Source: an uncultured Planctomycetaceae bacterium (GTDB taxonomy: Bacteria > Planctomycetota > Planctomycetia > Planctomycetales > Planctomycetaceae). From it: 64,000 nt of DNA. The translations under genes and the position numbers were made by a program. Positions 43,439-53,422 of this stretch are shown here, in pieces. The notes below the pieces were generated by a model. That model had not been told where the DNA came from. It made no database searches and worked only from the letters and a program-made list of their open reading frames with translations. Location: positions 248,001 through 312,000 of the forward strand of contig CALSLT010000017.1 in assembly GCA_943787265.1 (NCBI GenBank), written 5' to 3'. The stretch's first letter is position 1, and each line of letters begins with the position of its first letter.

Positions 43439-45706
43439 ATGATTACCCAGCAAAACTCCGAAATGATTCCCTCGACCCAGCGTCCAATTCCGCTGGCGGT
43501 TCGAGCAGATCTGGTGATCAAGCGAATTGATTACCTCGGTGTCGGGTACTGGGTTGTCAAAGACCCTGCCGGGTTGAAGTACTTCCGGCTTCAGCAGGAG
43601 CAGTACCACGTTCTGAACCTGTTGAATGGCGAACGAAGTCTGGAACAACTTCGCGAGGAAATGCTGAGGATCATGCCGACCGTTCGGCTTCAGCTTTCCG
43701 ACATTCAGCACCTGATCACCGACCTTCACGAAAAAGGCCTGGTTTCGAGCAATCGATCAGGTCAGGGAGCATCGCTGATAAAGAAGCAGCGTGATGAGAA
43801 GAAGAAGAAGTTCTTCAACACGCTCAAAAGTCTGCTTTACCTGCGGCTGCCTGGCTGGGATCCGGAAGCGACGCTGACCGCGATCTATCCGGTCTGTCGA
43901 CTGCTGTTCTTCTCGAGGTTCGCGGTCTTCATCTGGTTTGCAGTGGTGGTGTCATCATGGATGCTGCTGGCTGTTCAGTTTGAAACGTTCCGCTCCGAGC
44001 TTCCAAAGTTTCAGCAGTTCTTCGGCTGGCCGAACCTGCTTTATCTGTGGATCACGCTGAGTCTCTCAAAGATCATCCACGAGTTTGGCCACGGATTAAG
44101 CTGCAAACATTTCGGTGGTGAATGCCACGAAATGGGTGTCATGCTGTTGGTGTTCAGTCCGTGCCTGTATTGCGATGTGTCCGATTCATGGATGCTCCGC
44201 AGCAAGTGGCCGCGCATCATGATCGGTGCGGCGGGGATGTATATCGAAGTTTTCCTGTCTGCAATCGCGATATTCATCTGGCGGTACACTGATCAGGGAC
44301 TGCTTCACAATCTTGCGCTCAATATCTTCTTCGTGACAACGATCACGACAGTCATCTTCAACGCCAATCCGCTGATGCGGTTTGACGGCTACTACATGAT
44401 GTCCGACTTTCTGGAGATTCCGAATCTCCGCCCGAAAGCCGACAAGTTGTTACGTGAATCGTTTGCCTGGTACTGCCTGGGCATCGAATCGAAACCTGAC
44501 CCATTTATGCCGGAAACGGGTAAAGCGTGGTTTGTCTGCTTCGCGATTGCTGCCGGCGTTTACCGCTGGTTTATCGTGATTGCGATTACGGTGTTTCTTT
44601 ACACCGTTCTGAAACCCTATGGCCTGCAAAGTATTGGTGCGACGCTTGCTGTCGTGTCGATTTCGACCATCGTCTACAGCATGGTCAGCAACCTTTACAA
44701 GATGATCACGGCACCGAGGATTGAACCGATGAGCAAACCGAAGATCGCATTCTCCCTCACGATTCTGTTCTGCGTCACATACGCAGTGCTGTCTCTTCCG
44801 ATGCCTTTGCACATCGAGGCCACGTATATCGCCGAACCACTCGACGTTAAGCATGCCTACACGCAAACTGCGGGGGAGCTGGCAGAAGTCCCCGTCAAGG
44901 CAGGTGATACGGTCAAAGCAGGACAGGTCGTCGCGATTCTTCGTAACCCTGACCTTGAAGATCAGAAACGCGATCTACTCAACAAGATTGAAATTCAGCA
45001 GATCGAACGTGATACGCAAAGATCCGTTCGTAACGAAGGGCGCATGAGTCTGGCGGTTAACCAGATCGCGGCGCTCACAGACCAGCTTGAAGAAGTTGAG
45101 CAGCAACTCGATGCCTTGACGATTAAGGCCGAAGTCGCAGGGACGATTGTTGAAGCACCGCGAGTGCCGGAACCGCCGATTGAAACGGCACGAAAGCAGC
45201 TTTCCACCTGGAACGGAACACCGCTTCATCCCAAAAACATCGGAGCCACGATTGACGAACGAACACACCTTCTCAGTGTAGCTCCGTCGAACTTGTACCA
45301 GGCCATCGTGCTGATCGACCAGGGTGACATTAACGAACTCAGCCAGGCAGAATTTGTGGCGCGGCTGGAAGATTCAGAGAAAAAGCATCAGCTCATTCAG
45401 TTGAAGTTCGACCACCTACCGTCCCGGACCTACGAAGGCCACATCCAGGAAGTTTCCAAGAACCCCCTGGAATATGTGCCTGAGCAGCTTTCAAACAAGC
45501 TTGGTGGAGATCTGCCGACGGTCACCGATAGCCAGGGCCGCGAGCGTTTACTGAGCAGTGTTTACCAGGCAACTGTGGAACTCGATGAAGACACCGACCT
45601 GCTTCGTTCAGGGATGCGAGGTCTTGCTCGATTCCGAGTGGAAGAACGAACGGCGGGGCAGTGGCTGTGGCGATACATCAATCAGACGTTCCACTTCCGC
45701 CTCTGA
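43439..45706 (+). CDS. PqqD-like/M50 peptidase/HlyD multidomain membrane protein
   Basis: 755 residues. The N-terminal 100 residues look like a PqqD-type winged helix (YFRLQQEQYHVLNLLNGERS, then LREEM). The M50 membrane metalloprotease core follows, with HEFGH at residues 214-218 and the zinc-ligand motif NPLMRFDGYYMMSD from residue 310, among several membrane helices. The C-terminal 250 residues are an HlyD-like periplasmic domain (ELAEVPVKAGDTVKAGQVVA, a coiled coil, then TIKAEVAGTIVEA). The composition suggests intramembrane processing and export of a peptide or protein substrate recognised by the PqqD-like domain. The HlyD gene upstream is its probable partner. Confidence 0.87.
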   Translation: MITQQNSEMIPSTQRPIPLAVRADLVIKRIDYLGVGYWVVKDPAGLKYFRLQQEQYHVLNLLNGERSLEQLREEMLRIMPTVRLQLSDIQHLITDLHEKGLVSSNRSGQGASLIKKQRDEKKKKFFNTLKSLLYLRLPGWDPEATLTAIYPVCRLLFFSRFAVFIWFAVVVSSWMLLAVQFETFRSELPKFQQFFGWPNLLYLWITLSLSKIIHEFGHGLSCKHFGGECHEMGVMLLVFSPCLYCDVSDSWMLRSKWPRIMIGAAGMYIEVFLSAIAIFIWRYTDQGLLHNLALNIFFVTTITTVIFNANPLMRFDGYYMMSDFLEIPNLRPKADKLLRESFAWYCLGIESKPDPFMPETGKAWFVCFAIAAGVYRWFIVIAITVFLYTVLKPYGLQSIGATLAVVSISTIVYSMVSNLYKMITAPRIEPMSKPKIAFSLTILFCVTYAVLSLPMPLHIEATYIAEPLDVKHAYTQTAGELAEVPVKAGDTVKAGQVVAILRNPDLEDQKRDLLNKIEIQQIERDTQRSVRNEGRMSLAVNQIAALTDQLEEVEQQLDALTIKAEVAGTIVEAPRVPEPPIETARKQLSTWNGTPLHPKNIGATIDERTHLLSVAPSNLYQAIVLIDQGDINELSQAEFVARLEDSEKKHQLIQLKFDHLPSRTYEGHIQEVSKNPLEYVPEQLSNKLGGDLPTVTDSQGRERLLSSVYQATVELDEDTDLLRSGMRGLARFRVEERTAGQWLWRYINQTFHFRL

Positions 45707-45742
45707 TCGCGACACAGATTTCCTAAGTCGCCGAAGCAGGCG

Positions 45743-46408
45743 TCACTCGGTTTCGTACGGCGTTGGATCGTTGATACCGCTTTTTTCAAAAGCGAGTTTC
45801 CGATCCAGGCACGTGCCGCAGCGACCGCAGTGTTTCTCGCCACCGACGTAGCAGGACCAGGTCTCTTCAAACGGGACGTTGAGTTCGCTTCCGCGCCGGA
45901 CGATGTCCGACTTCGACCAGTTGACGAACGGTGCAAGAATTCGAATTGGCTGCCAGTCGCACAACTGGGTAGCTTCGTCCATCGCTGCGGCAAACTCAGG
46001 CCGGCAGTCAGGATAGGGAGTGTACTCACCCGAGTGAGCACCGAAAGCGACGGCCTGGTAGTTGTTCGAAATCGCCCAGCCAGTCGCAAGTGACAAAAGA
46101 ATCATGTTTCGATTCGGGACGGTCGTTTGCTGCATCGAGTCCTGCTCGTAGGTTCCCGTTGGAACCTTTGCGTTGGCGTCTGACAGACTGTTGTCGCCGA
46201 AAACTTGTGCCAGCTCTGGAAGCTCAAGCGTTGTCAGTTCGACGTTGACGTTCTGACAGATCGCTTTTGCACAAAGCAGCTCACGCCCGTGCCGTTGCCC
46301 GTAATTGACGGCCAATGCCGCTACTTCATGGCCAGCCGCTTGCAACTCATAGAGCAGCGTCGTCGAATCCAGACCACCTGAAAAAATCACAACCGTCCGT
46401 GTTGTCAT
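45743..46408 (-). CDS. queC: 7-cyano-7-deazaguanine synthase QueC
   Basis: 221 residues. QueC makes preQ0 from 7-carboxy-7-deazaguanine, ammonia and ATP, for queuosine. The PP-loop motif SGGLDSTTLLYEL is at residues 10-22. PNRNMILLSLA, GAHSGEYTPYPDCRPEF and the zinc-binding cysteine cluster WSCYVGGEKHCGRCGTC are all intact. queA is in the same window at 53.4 kb; queD/E/F are not seen. Confidence 0.96.
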   Translation of the reverse strand: MTTRTVVIFSGGLDSTTLLYELQAAGHEVAALAVNYGQRHGRELLCAKAICQNVNVELTTLELPELAQVFGDNSLSDANAKVPTGTYEQDSMQQTTVPNRNMILLSLATGWAISNNYQAVAFGAHSGEYTPYPDCRPEFAAAMDEATQLCDWQPIRILAPFVNWSKSDIVRRGSELNVPFEETWSCYVGGEKHCGRCGTCLDRKLAFEKSGINDPTPYETE

Positions 46409-46850
46409 TGTGCTTTGCCCCTGCCTCGTGCCGTGTCACCCGATGCCGTGCTGAAAATGAATCCCGTCGCTCTGGGACAATCGTTTTCGAAACGACGCGT
46501 CCTCTGACACCGAGTGTCGTGTGTCGACGACGAGTTGAATACTCAATGGCCGGCGCGATGTATCGATCGGCGTATCATCGGACCTTGTCGTGCCGTTCCG
46601 GTTTGACAGGTTGTGCGGGAATGTTGCCCAAAAGCAACAATTGATGCCTGGAAGCAACCGATCGTTTGATTCCCTCATCGAGCGTGCCAATTCCTAACTT
46701 CGTTGTGTAGATGTCGAACGTCTCCTTGCCGACAGACCGTTTCCGACGAAGTCTAGCGTGATGGAACTCCCAGACCGCATTGCTGTGCAATCAGCATGCG
46801 GCTGGCTGAAGTCCCAGTCTCTTCATTGAACTGTCTGGCGAGGTATTGCT
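46409..46850. other. Intergenic region before the RTX-type gene
   Basis: 442 bases between divergent genes. Short frames on both strands show no motif. Presumably contains the promoters of queC (leftward) and the RTX-like gene (rightward). I see no repeat family member. Confidence 0.45.
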
Positions 46851-49800
46851 GTGCGATTTAACAACTGGCTCTCTTCCGTTCAGAAACGAATCCGATCAAC
46901 TCGCAAGCAGCGTGCATCTCGGCAACCTCGCCTGATTGAGTTTGCACCGTCACGAATCGAACACCTTGAATCGCGTGCCATGCTGACCGTTCAAGTCACG
47001 CAGATCATGTCAGGTCTGGGAACAGAGCTGGTGATCACGTCGACCGCTGGTGACGACATCGCAGTCCGAGCAGCCACGACGACCTCCACGGTGGTCGAGG
47101 TTCTTGAGAACGGAGTGCCTCTGGTTGGCATCCCTGCTATCGACCCGGCAACGCTCGCTCGCCTGACCGTTGTTGGCGACGATGGAAACAACGTCATCAA
47201 CCTGAGCGCGGTCACAGGAGCATTCTTCAATCCAAATCTTGAGATCATCGTAGACGGCGACGACGGCGATGACTTCATCACGGGCAGTCTGGATATCGCT
47301 TCAACGCTGAATGGTGGTGACGGAACTGACGTCTTGTTCGGCGGCACTCAGGCGGATTCTCTGTCTGGCGGCGACGGCCAGGATCTTTTGAACGGTCGAG
47401 ATGGTAACGACACTCTGAACGGCGGCGACGGCGGAGACATCATCAACGGCGAAGTCGGCGACGATGTCGTCAACGGTGGTTCCAGCGGTGACACAATCAA
47501 CGGTGGCTCGGGTGCCGACACTCTAAATGGCCAAAGCGGCACCGACAGCATCATGGGCGACACAGATGACGACGTCATCGACGGCGGCAGTGGCAGTGAC
47601 ACTATCGACGGCGGGATCGGTGACGACTCAATTTCCGGTGGCTCCGAGCCTGACTCGCTGCTGGGCAATGTCGGTCTGGACACGCTGAACGGCGATGGTG
47701 GGAACGATTCACTGTTCGGCGGCGACGACGACGACATCATTTTCGGTGGAACGGATGACGATCTCCTGAACGGCGAAAATGGAAACGACATCGTCAATGG
47801 AAACAGCGGTAACGATACCGCCTTCGGCTCATCCGATGATGACACAATCCTCGGCGGCAGCGGCAACGACCTTCTCTACGGCGACGGTGACGAGACACAA
47901 GGTGACCTGACTGGAAGCGACCGAATCCTCGGCCACATCGGCAACGATACAATCTTCGGCGGGAGCGGCGCTGATAATATCGACGGTGGTAGAGGCGATG
48001 ACTTGGTGACAACCAACGACTTGGTCGCTGCCGTCGATGACATTCAAATTAACCCTGAAGGTGCCACAGGAACGACAACGGTCGCAAACTTCACAATATC
48101 GCTGTCCTCAGAATCCGAGGATGTCATCACCATCCAGTATGACATCACGTCAGATGGAACGCTGACCGGGGGCACCGCGACTGCGGGAGTTGATTTTGTC
48201 AGCGTTCTGGGTGGCACGGCAACGTTCCAGCCGGGCGACACGCAGATTCAGGTTCCCGTGACGATCATTGGTGACGCACTTGATGAGATCGAAGAAACCT
48301 TCTTCATCACACTGACTGGTGCAACAAACGTGGCGATTCTTGATGGGGTTGGGGAAGGTCGAATCTTTGATGACGACGATACAGACTTGGCTGTGACTGC
48401 AGAAACCAACGCGCAGGTCCTCGTAGACACGCTCACCGGCGGCAACACTGGAATTGTGGTGACAGGCTTCAACCTTATTGCACCGCCAGCTGTCCTTGGT
48501 GCTGTTCCGACTGGAATTTTTTCTGCAGGTGGAATAGCGCCATACGGATTATTCGGTGACGGGGTCGTCTTGAGTACCGGCGACGTCGCGGCTTATGGAA
48601 GTGGTCCGGACTTGAGCACTTCTACGTCCACTGCATTCAGCTTCACGCCTGACTTTTCTCAGGACGCATTGCTGGATCCGATTACTGGTGGATTGAATGA
48701 CCATTTCGATGTCACAAGGCTCGACATTTCATTTGACTTGCTGCCCGGTTTCGACACGGTCTTCTTTAACACGGTCTTTGGTTCTGAAGAGTTTCCGGAA
48801 TTCGTACCGCTCGGCTTCTTCGACGGGTTCGGCATCTATCTGAATGGAACAGCACCTGGAGACAACATCGCGTTCGTTGGTGGCCAGCCTGTCAGTATTG
48901 CTCATCCCGACTTCGCAGCCATACCTGGGACCGAACTCGACGGCGTTCTTGCACCGGGTGGCAACCCTCTGCTGACGTTTCAATCGTTCATCGGTGACGG
49001 AGCGACGGGGAACACACTGACCTTCATCATTGCCGACTTGATTGACCCAATTTTCGACGCCACAGTCTACATTTCATCCTTGGGAGCGGTTCTCCCGAGC
49101 GGCCCACCAGCGCCGCCAGCTCCACCACTGCCGCCTGACACAAACCAGAACGACACAATTCTGGGGGGAACTGGAAATGATACTCTGATCGGATCATCCG
49201 GCGACGACTCGATCGACGGGCAGGATGGAAACGACACGCTCGTCGGCGGCGGCGGAATGGACACGATCTTCGGTGGTGCGGGTAACGACACCATTGTTGG
49301 TGGTTCCGGCGACGACACTCTTGACGGTGGCCAAGGAAACAACACGCTGGGTGGCGGAAATGGCAGCGACGTACTCATTCTTGAGCCGTTTGCCAATGGA
49401 ACGAACACTTCGATCGACACTGGCGGAGCAGACCAGGTTGAGATTCGCGGCACAGCCGGCGCAGATTCATTCACGATCTCGCAGGTCGGTGGACTGCTAC
49501 GAGTTTCAACGCCTGCGGCATCAATCACTGTGTCAGAAAGCGTCCACACCGTGACCATCGTCGCGATGGACGGTGATGACACCGTGACCATGGGCAATAT
49601 CAACGACACTCGTCCGTTGGCACTGCAAATTCAGTTGGGCGAAGGAGCTGACACGTTTGATGGCCAGTCGAGCTTCTCGAATAGGTTGCCAATTCAGGTG
49701 CTCGGACAGGGTGGCGACGACACGATTACCGGTTCGGCCAACGGAGACATTCTCAACGGTGGCGACGGTGACGACATGATTTCGGGCGATCTTGGTGAGG

Positions 49801-50462
49801 ATTCGATCCGTGGCGGAGCTGGTAACGACACACTGTTTGGAGACAACGGCGACGACCAACTTCTCGGTGAAGACGGAGCAGATTCGCTCTTCGGTGGGAC
49901 GGGTAACGACCTGCTCCGCGGCGGAAATGACGACGACCGCATCAACGGTAATTCTGGTCACGACACGCTGGAAGGCGAGCTTGGTAACGACACGATCCTC
50001 GCCGGTGCCGGTAATGACCTTGGGCGTGGCGGGTCAGGCTCTGACAGCATCAAAGGCCAAAGCGGCTGGGACACGCTCTTCGGCGGTGGCGGCAACGACA
50101 CAATTCGTGGCGAAGCCGGCGACGACGTCATCAACGGTGGCGACGGCGACGATACAATCGTTGGCGGATTTGGCAGCGATCTCGTGACTGGCGGTGAGGG
50201 CAGCGATCAGATTAATGGCTCATCTGGCAACGACACACTGCTGGGTGACGACGGTGACGATTCAATCATCGGCGGTAGCGGAGCAGATATTCTGCTTGGC
50301 GGTGACGGCGATGACCGATTGTCGGGAAGCGGCTCGAACGCGGACACCGTCGCAGGCAACGAAGGCGACGATAATCTGACGAACAACCAGGCGTCAGAAA
50401 TTGACGAGACGTTTGTGTTGGCCGACGAAATCCTGGCGATGCTAATCGACACTCAGCTGTAG
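46851..50462 (+). CDS. Giant RTX/Calx-beta/anchor-L surface protein with LEPR-XLL-type N-terminus
   Basis: 1203 residues, GTG start. The N-terminus lacks a classical signal peptide. Instead it has a basic stretch and IEHLESRAMLT (residues about 35-46), the planctomycete LEPR-XLL-type export/anchor motif. Three RTX (hemolysin-type, calcium-binding) blocks follow, about residues 140-390, 760-850 and 950-1170, built on GGDGxDxLxG nonapeptides. Between them lie a Calx-beta domain (about 400-510) and a choice-of-anchor-L-like domain (about 515-745, with TVFGSEEFPEFV). The protein is probably secreted, calcium-stabilised and cell-surface bound, acting in adhesion or the glycocalyx. Confidence 0.88.
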   Translation: MRFNNWLSSVQKRIRSTRKQRASRQPRLIEFAPSRIEHLESRAMLTVQVTQIMSGLGTELVITSTAGDDIAVRAATTTSTVVEVLENGVPLVGIPAIDPATLARLTVVGDDGNNVINLSAVTGAFFNPNLEIIVDGDDGDDFITGSLDIASTLNGGDGTDVLFGGTQADSLSGGDGQDLLNGRDGNDTLNGGDGGDIINGEVGDDVVNGGSSGDTINGGSGADTLNGQSGTDSIMGDTDDDVIDGGSGSDTIDGGIGDDSISGGSEPDSLLGNVGLDTLNGDGGNDSLFGGDDDDIIFGGTDDDLLNGENGNDIVNGNSGNDTAFGSSDDDTILGGSGNDLLYGDGDETQGDLTGSDRILGHIGNDTIFGGSGADNIDGGRGDDLVTTNDLVAAVDDIQINPEGATGTTTVANFTISLSSESEDVITIQYDITSDGTLTGGTATAGVDFVSVLGGTATFQPGDTQIQVPVTIIGDALDEIEETFFITLTGATNVAILDGVGEGRIFDDDDTDLAVTAETNAQVLVDTLTGGNTGIVVTGFNLIAPPAVLGAVPTGIFSAGGIAPYGLFGDGVVLSTGDVAAYGSGPDLSTSTSTAFSFTPDFSQDALLDPITGGLNDHFDVTRLDISFDLLPGFDTVFFNTVFGSEEFPEFVPLGFFDGFGIYLNGTAPGDNIAFVGGQPVSIAHPDFAAIPGTELDGVLAPGGNPLLTFQSFIGDGATGNTLTFIIADLIDPIFDATVYISSLGAVLPSGPPAPPAPPLPPDTNQNDTILGGTGNDTLIGSSGDDSIDGQDGNDTLVGGGGMDTIFGGAGNDTIVGGSGDDTLDGGQGNNTLGGGNGSDVLILEPFANGTNTSIDTGGADQVEIRGTAGADSFTISQVGGLLRVSTPAASITVSESVHTVTIVAMDGDDTVTMGNINDTRPLALQIQLGEGADTFDGQSSFSNRLPIQVLGQGGDDTITGSANGDILNGGDGDDMISGDLGEDSIRGGAGNDTLFGDNGDDQLLGEDGADSLFGGTGNDLLRGGNDDDRINGNSGHDTLEGELGNDTILAGAGNDLGRGGSGSDSIKGQSGWDTLFGGGGNDTIRGEAGDDVINGGDGDDTIVGGFGSDLVTGGEGSDQINGSSGNDTLLGDDGDDSIIGGSGADILLGGDGDDRLSGSGSNADTVAGNEGDDNLTNNQASEIDETFVLADEILAMLIDTQL

Positions 50463-50478
50463 GTACGAAAGTGCGGAG

Positions 50479-52332
50479 CTACTCAGCAGCCTGTTTGTGT
50501 TCCATCACGCGGCGGTTGTAGAAGGCGATGGTTTCTCGACGAGTCAGCATGCCCAGCAGTTCTCCGGGATTTTCGGAGTCCAGCACGGGCAGCTCGTCGA
50601 GATTCATGGCTGTGAAGTGTCGCAACGCCGTATTCAGGTCGTCATCAGGCGAAACGCTGACGACGTTTGTCGTCATGACGTCCTGAGCGTCAGCCAGACG
50701 CCAGATGGTCTCGTCGAAGAGGTACGCTCGCACATCGTCGTCCGAGAATATGCCGACCATCTTTCCCTCGTCATCAACGACGGGAAAATAGTGCTGGTGA
50801 GTTTCGGCCAGAATGTGGACGATGTCGTCCAGCGATGTTGATTCCGGAACGCGGCGAATGTTGTCGCGTTTCTGGAAGACGTCTTTGACAAGGTTTCCTT
50901 CCAGCACGTCAACGATGAAATCGCCTTTGTGAGCTGGCGATTCCAGCCGCGTCGGCACCTGCTTTTCGTACAACGTCCAGCGGCGACACAGCAGGAAGCA
51001 AAGCGTCGACACCCACATCGTTGGCAGCAGCAGCTTGTAGTCACCGGTCATCTCGGAAACCATGATGATCGTCGAGATCGGTGCGTGAGCGGCCCCGGCA
51101 AAGAAGCCAGCCATGCCGATGATTGCGAACGCTCCAGGGTGAGTCTGGATGCCGAACAGGTCCTGAAACCATAATCCGAGTGCCGCACCAACACAGCCTC
51201 CGACGACCATTGATGGACCGAACACTCCGCCCGATCCGCCAGTGCTGATTGTCAGCGAGGTCGTCAGCACTTTTCCGCCAGCGATCAGCAGCAGCGCGCC
51301 GATGCCGAGTTTCGCCGGATCTTCCAGAGCGGTCTGCAGCGAACCGTAGCCCGTCGACAGAACGGCCAGCATCGCGTGGCTGTCGCCCTTGTCGAACGCA
51401 AGATGCAGGCCGACGCCGACCAGACCAGCCAGTACGGCACCAATGGCCGGCTTCACGAAATTCGGGATGGCCGTGATCTTCTTGGACAGTTTGTGGAGAC
51501 CGTAGAAGGTCCTGATGTAAATAACGGCCGCCAGTACAAGCACGATCGACATCAACGCCATTGGCAACAGTTCAGCCAATGACGACATCTGGTAGTGCAG
51601 GCCGTCTCCGAACAACGGTAGAAACGCCGCGTCCGCCGGCATGAACAGGCTGTAAACGCTGTAGCTGACGATCGACGAAATCGCCGCCGGAACAACAACG
51701 TCCGATTCGATGTCGCCTTCGCGGTAGAGAATTTCCCCAGCAAAGAGTGCCCCAGCAAGCGGTGCTCGGAAGATCGCTCCCACACCACCAGCCATCCCGG
51801 CTGCCAGCATGATTCGTCGGTCGCGGTCGGAAAGCTTCAGTCTGGTCGCAAGGAAAGAGCCGAAGCCTGCTCCGATTTGAGCGATCGGTCCTTCGCGCCC
51901 AGCCGAACCTCCGGTCCCGATCGTGATGGCTGACGAAATCGTTTTGACGATGGGGACTCTTGCCCGAATCAATCCTCGTCCGTGATGGAAGGATTCGATA
52001 GCTGCGTCAGTACCGTGACCCTCGGCTTCCGGCGCCCATTTGAAAACGATGTATCCTGAAATCAGGCCGCCCAGTCCCATGATCACAACGATCATTGCGA
52101 GCGAGATCTCGTGTTTCGCGTGCGGAAAGAATGCCTGTTCGCCACTGGCTTCACCGGGAACAAATCCGGCAAACGAGACCAGCGAATACTGCACGACCAC
52201 CTGCCCCAGCACCTGAAACAGGACGGCACCGAGTCCCGACGCGGCCCCGACCAGCGAGGCCAGCAGGAACCACTTTCCGGTCGATTTCAGATCGAAACCG
52301 CGGATCAGATTTTGAAGTGTGGCGGCCGACAT
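50479..52332 (-). CDS. CLC-family chloride channel/antiporter with tandem CBS domains
   Basis: 617 residues. About ten membrane helices include the CLC selectivity motifs GREGP (in GTGGSAGREGPIAQIG, with the gating glutamate) and GGVFGPSMVVGG. The first motif region (GSGIP in typical CLCs) is not seen as such; EGHGTDAAIES lies in that position. The C-terminal 150 residues hold two CBS domains (residues about 470-610: VPESTSLDDIVHILAETHQ and VVSVSPDDDLNTALRHFTA), which often sense nucleotides. Likely a chloride transporter or proton antiporter in the inner membrane. Convergent with the RTX-like gene. Confidence 0.92.
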   Translation of the reverse strand: MSAATLQNLIRGFDLKSTGKWFLLASLVGAASGLGAVLFQVLGQVVVQYSLVSFAGFVPGEASGEQAFFPHAKHEISLAMIVVIMGLGGLISGYIVFKWAPEAEGHGTDAAIESFHHGRGLIRARVPIVKTISSAITIGTGGSAGREGPIAQIGAGFGSFLATRLKLSDRDRRIMLAAGMAGGVGAIFRAPLAGALFAGEILYREGDIESDVVVPAAISSIVSYSVYSLFMPADAAFLPLFGDGLHYQMSSLAELLPMALMSIVLVLAAVIYIRTFYGLHKLSKKITAIPNFVKPAIGAVLAGLVGVGLHLAFDKGDSHAMLAVLSTGYGSLQTALEDPAKLGIGALLLIAGGKVLTTSLTISTGGSGGVFGPSMVVGGCVGAALGLWFQDLFGIQTHPGAFAIIGMAGFFAGAAHAPISTIIMVSEMTGDYKLLLPTMWVSTLCFLLCRRWTLYEKQVPTRLESPAHKGDFIVDVLEGNLVKDVFQKRDNIRRVPESTSLDDIVHILAETHQHYFPVVDDEGKMVGIFSDDDVRAYLFDETIWRLADAQDVMTTNVVSVSPDDDLNTALRHFTAMNLDELPVLDSENPGELLGMLTRRETIAFYNRRVMEHKQAAE

Positions 52333-52601
52333 GGCGCGCTGCTAACGTGCGAGCCCGCTCTGGAACGACGATTGCCAGACGACAGCGTCCGCCAGAAACG
52401 GTGGGTAACGCCGAAATTGCCCCTGGTCAGGACAGCTCGGCGGTTGGAAGGAAAGGACCGAAAACAGGTCGTCAAGGCGATGATTTCGCCGCGAATTTCC
52501 GGTCTCAGCAAGGCCGGGAACGATACGGCCGAGCGGCTTGTCATTGCAACTCTGCAAACCCGCTTCCGTTCATGTAATTTGAGAGAGTTCTGGCCGCATC
52601 G

Positions 52602-53339
52602 ATGTCACCTGTCATTCTCGCCGTCGACACCTCAGGAATGTGCGGCACCATCGCGCTCAGACGCGACGGAGAACTGCTCGAAGAACGCGAACTGGAGCAA
52701 TCGCGGCGGCGTCACGCTCAAACGCTCATCAGCGAGGTCAAGGAACTGTTGGATGCACACGGGCTGACCTCGGCCGACGTCGGCATCGTTGCGGTGAGCC
52801 ACGGGCCGGGGAGTTTTACCGGCCTGCGAGTCGGGATCGTCTTTGCGAAAACGTTTGCGTACGTGACCGGCTGCCGAATAATGGCCGTTGACACGCTGCA
52901 GGTTATCGCCGAATCCGTAACAAGTGAGGCCTCGCCCGAGATCAACCGGCTGCACGTCGTCTCCGACGCGCAGCGGGAGCAACTGTTCGTGTCAGATTTT
53001 AGCCGAGCAGCTACTGAATTCTGGGAAGCGTCCGGGCCAATCGACATCGTCGATTGCGACGAATGGCTGCAGTCAGCTGCTGACCTGGCGAATTCGGAAT
53101 TCGCGACCCTCGGCCCCGGACTGGCAAAACTCGTCGACGATCTTCCGGCATCGGTACGGTGCCTGCCGGAAGAAATGTGGACTCCGCGAGCCTCAAACGT
53201 CGCTGCCATTGCGGAGCGACTCGCTGCGGACGATCAGTTCGCAGACCCATTCGAGCTGGAACCGTTCTACCTGCGAAAGAGCTCCGCCGAAGAAAAGCGT
53301 GAAGCAAAGCTCGCAGCCGAAGCCAGCAACTCAAAGTAG
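52602..53339 (+). CDS. tsaB: tRNA threonylcarbamoyladenosine biosynthesis protein TsaB
   Basis: 245 residues with the ASKHA fold. ILAVDTSGMCGTIALRRDGE starts the protein, RRHAQTLISEVKELL follows, and the hallmark SHGPGSFTGLRVGI is at about residues 66-79. TsaB is the scaffold partner of TsaD in t6A synthesis. The stop overlaps a GTAGGGTG palindrome. tsaE is at 4.4 kb. Confidence 0.95.
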   Translation: MSPVILAVDTSGMCGTIALRRDGELLEERELEQSRRRHAQTLISEVKELLDAHGLTSADVGIVAVSHGPGSFTGLRVGIVFAKTFAYVTGCRIMAVDTLQVIAESVTSEASPEINRLHVVSDAQREQLFVSDFSRAATEFWEASGPIDIVDCDEWLQSAADLANSEFATLGPGLAKLVDDLPASVRCLPEEMWTPRASNVAAIAERLAADDQFADPFELEPFYLRKSSAEEKREAKLAAEASNSK

Positions 53340-53402
53340 GGTGCGTCTTGACGCACCAGTCTGACGGTGAAGCAAGAATTTGTGCGTCAAGACGCATCCT
53401 AC
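53336..53402. repeat. Palindromic intergenic repeat, GTAGGGTG family
   Basis: Left arm 53336-53358 (begins GTAGGGTGCGTCTTGACGCA) and right arm 53382-53402 (GTGCGTCAAGACGCATCC at its start) are near-perfect inverted copies. It covers the tsaB stop codon and lies between convergent tsaB and queA. It may serve as a bidirectional terminator. Confidence 0.85.
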
Positions 53403-53422
53403 GATTGACTGATCCATTCTCT

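Noticed and set aside
46436..46790. Minus-strand frames between queC and the RTX-type gene
   Set aside because: No recognisable domain and no binding site; likely promoter region.
47348..47866. Minus-strand open frames rich in Ser/Pro across the RTX gene
   Set aside because: Mirror image of the Gly/Asp repeat codons on the other strand; pure composition effect.
47280..50370. Regular short DNA repeats that could suggest a CRISPR or satellite array
   Set aside because: The periodicity is the RTX nonapeptide code (GGDGxDxLxG) of a continuous reading frame, and unit sequences differ; there are no conserved repeats with unique spacers.
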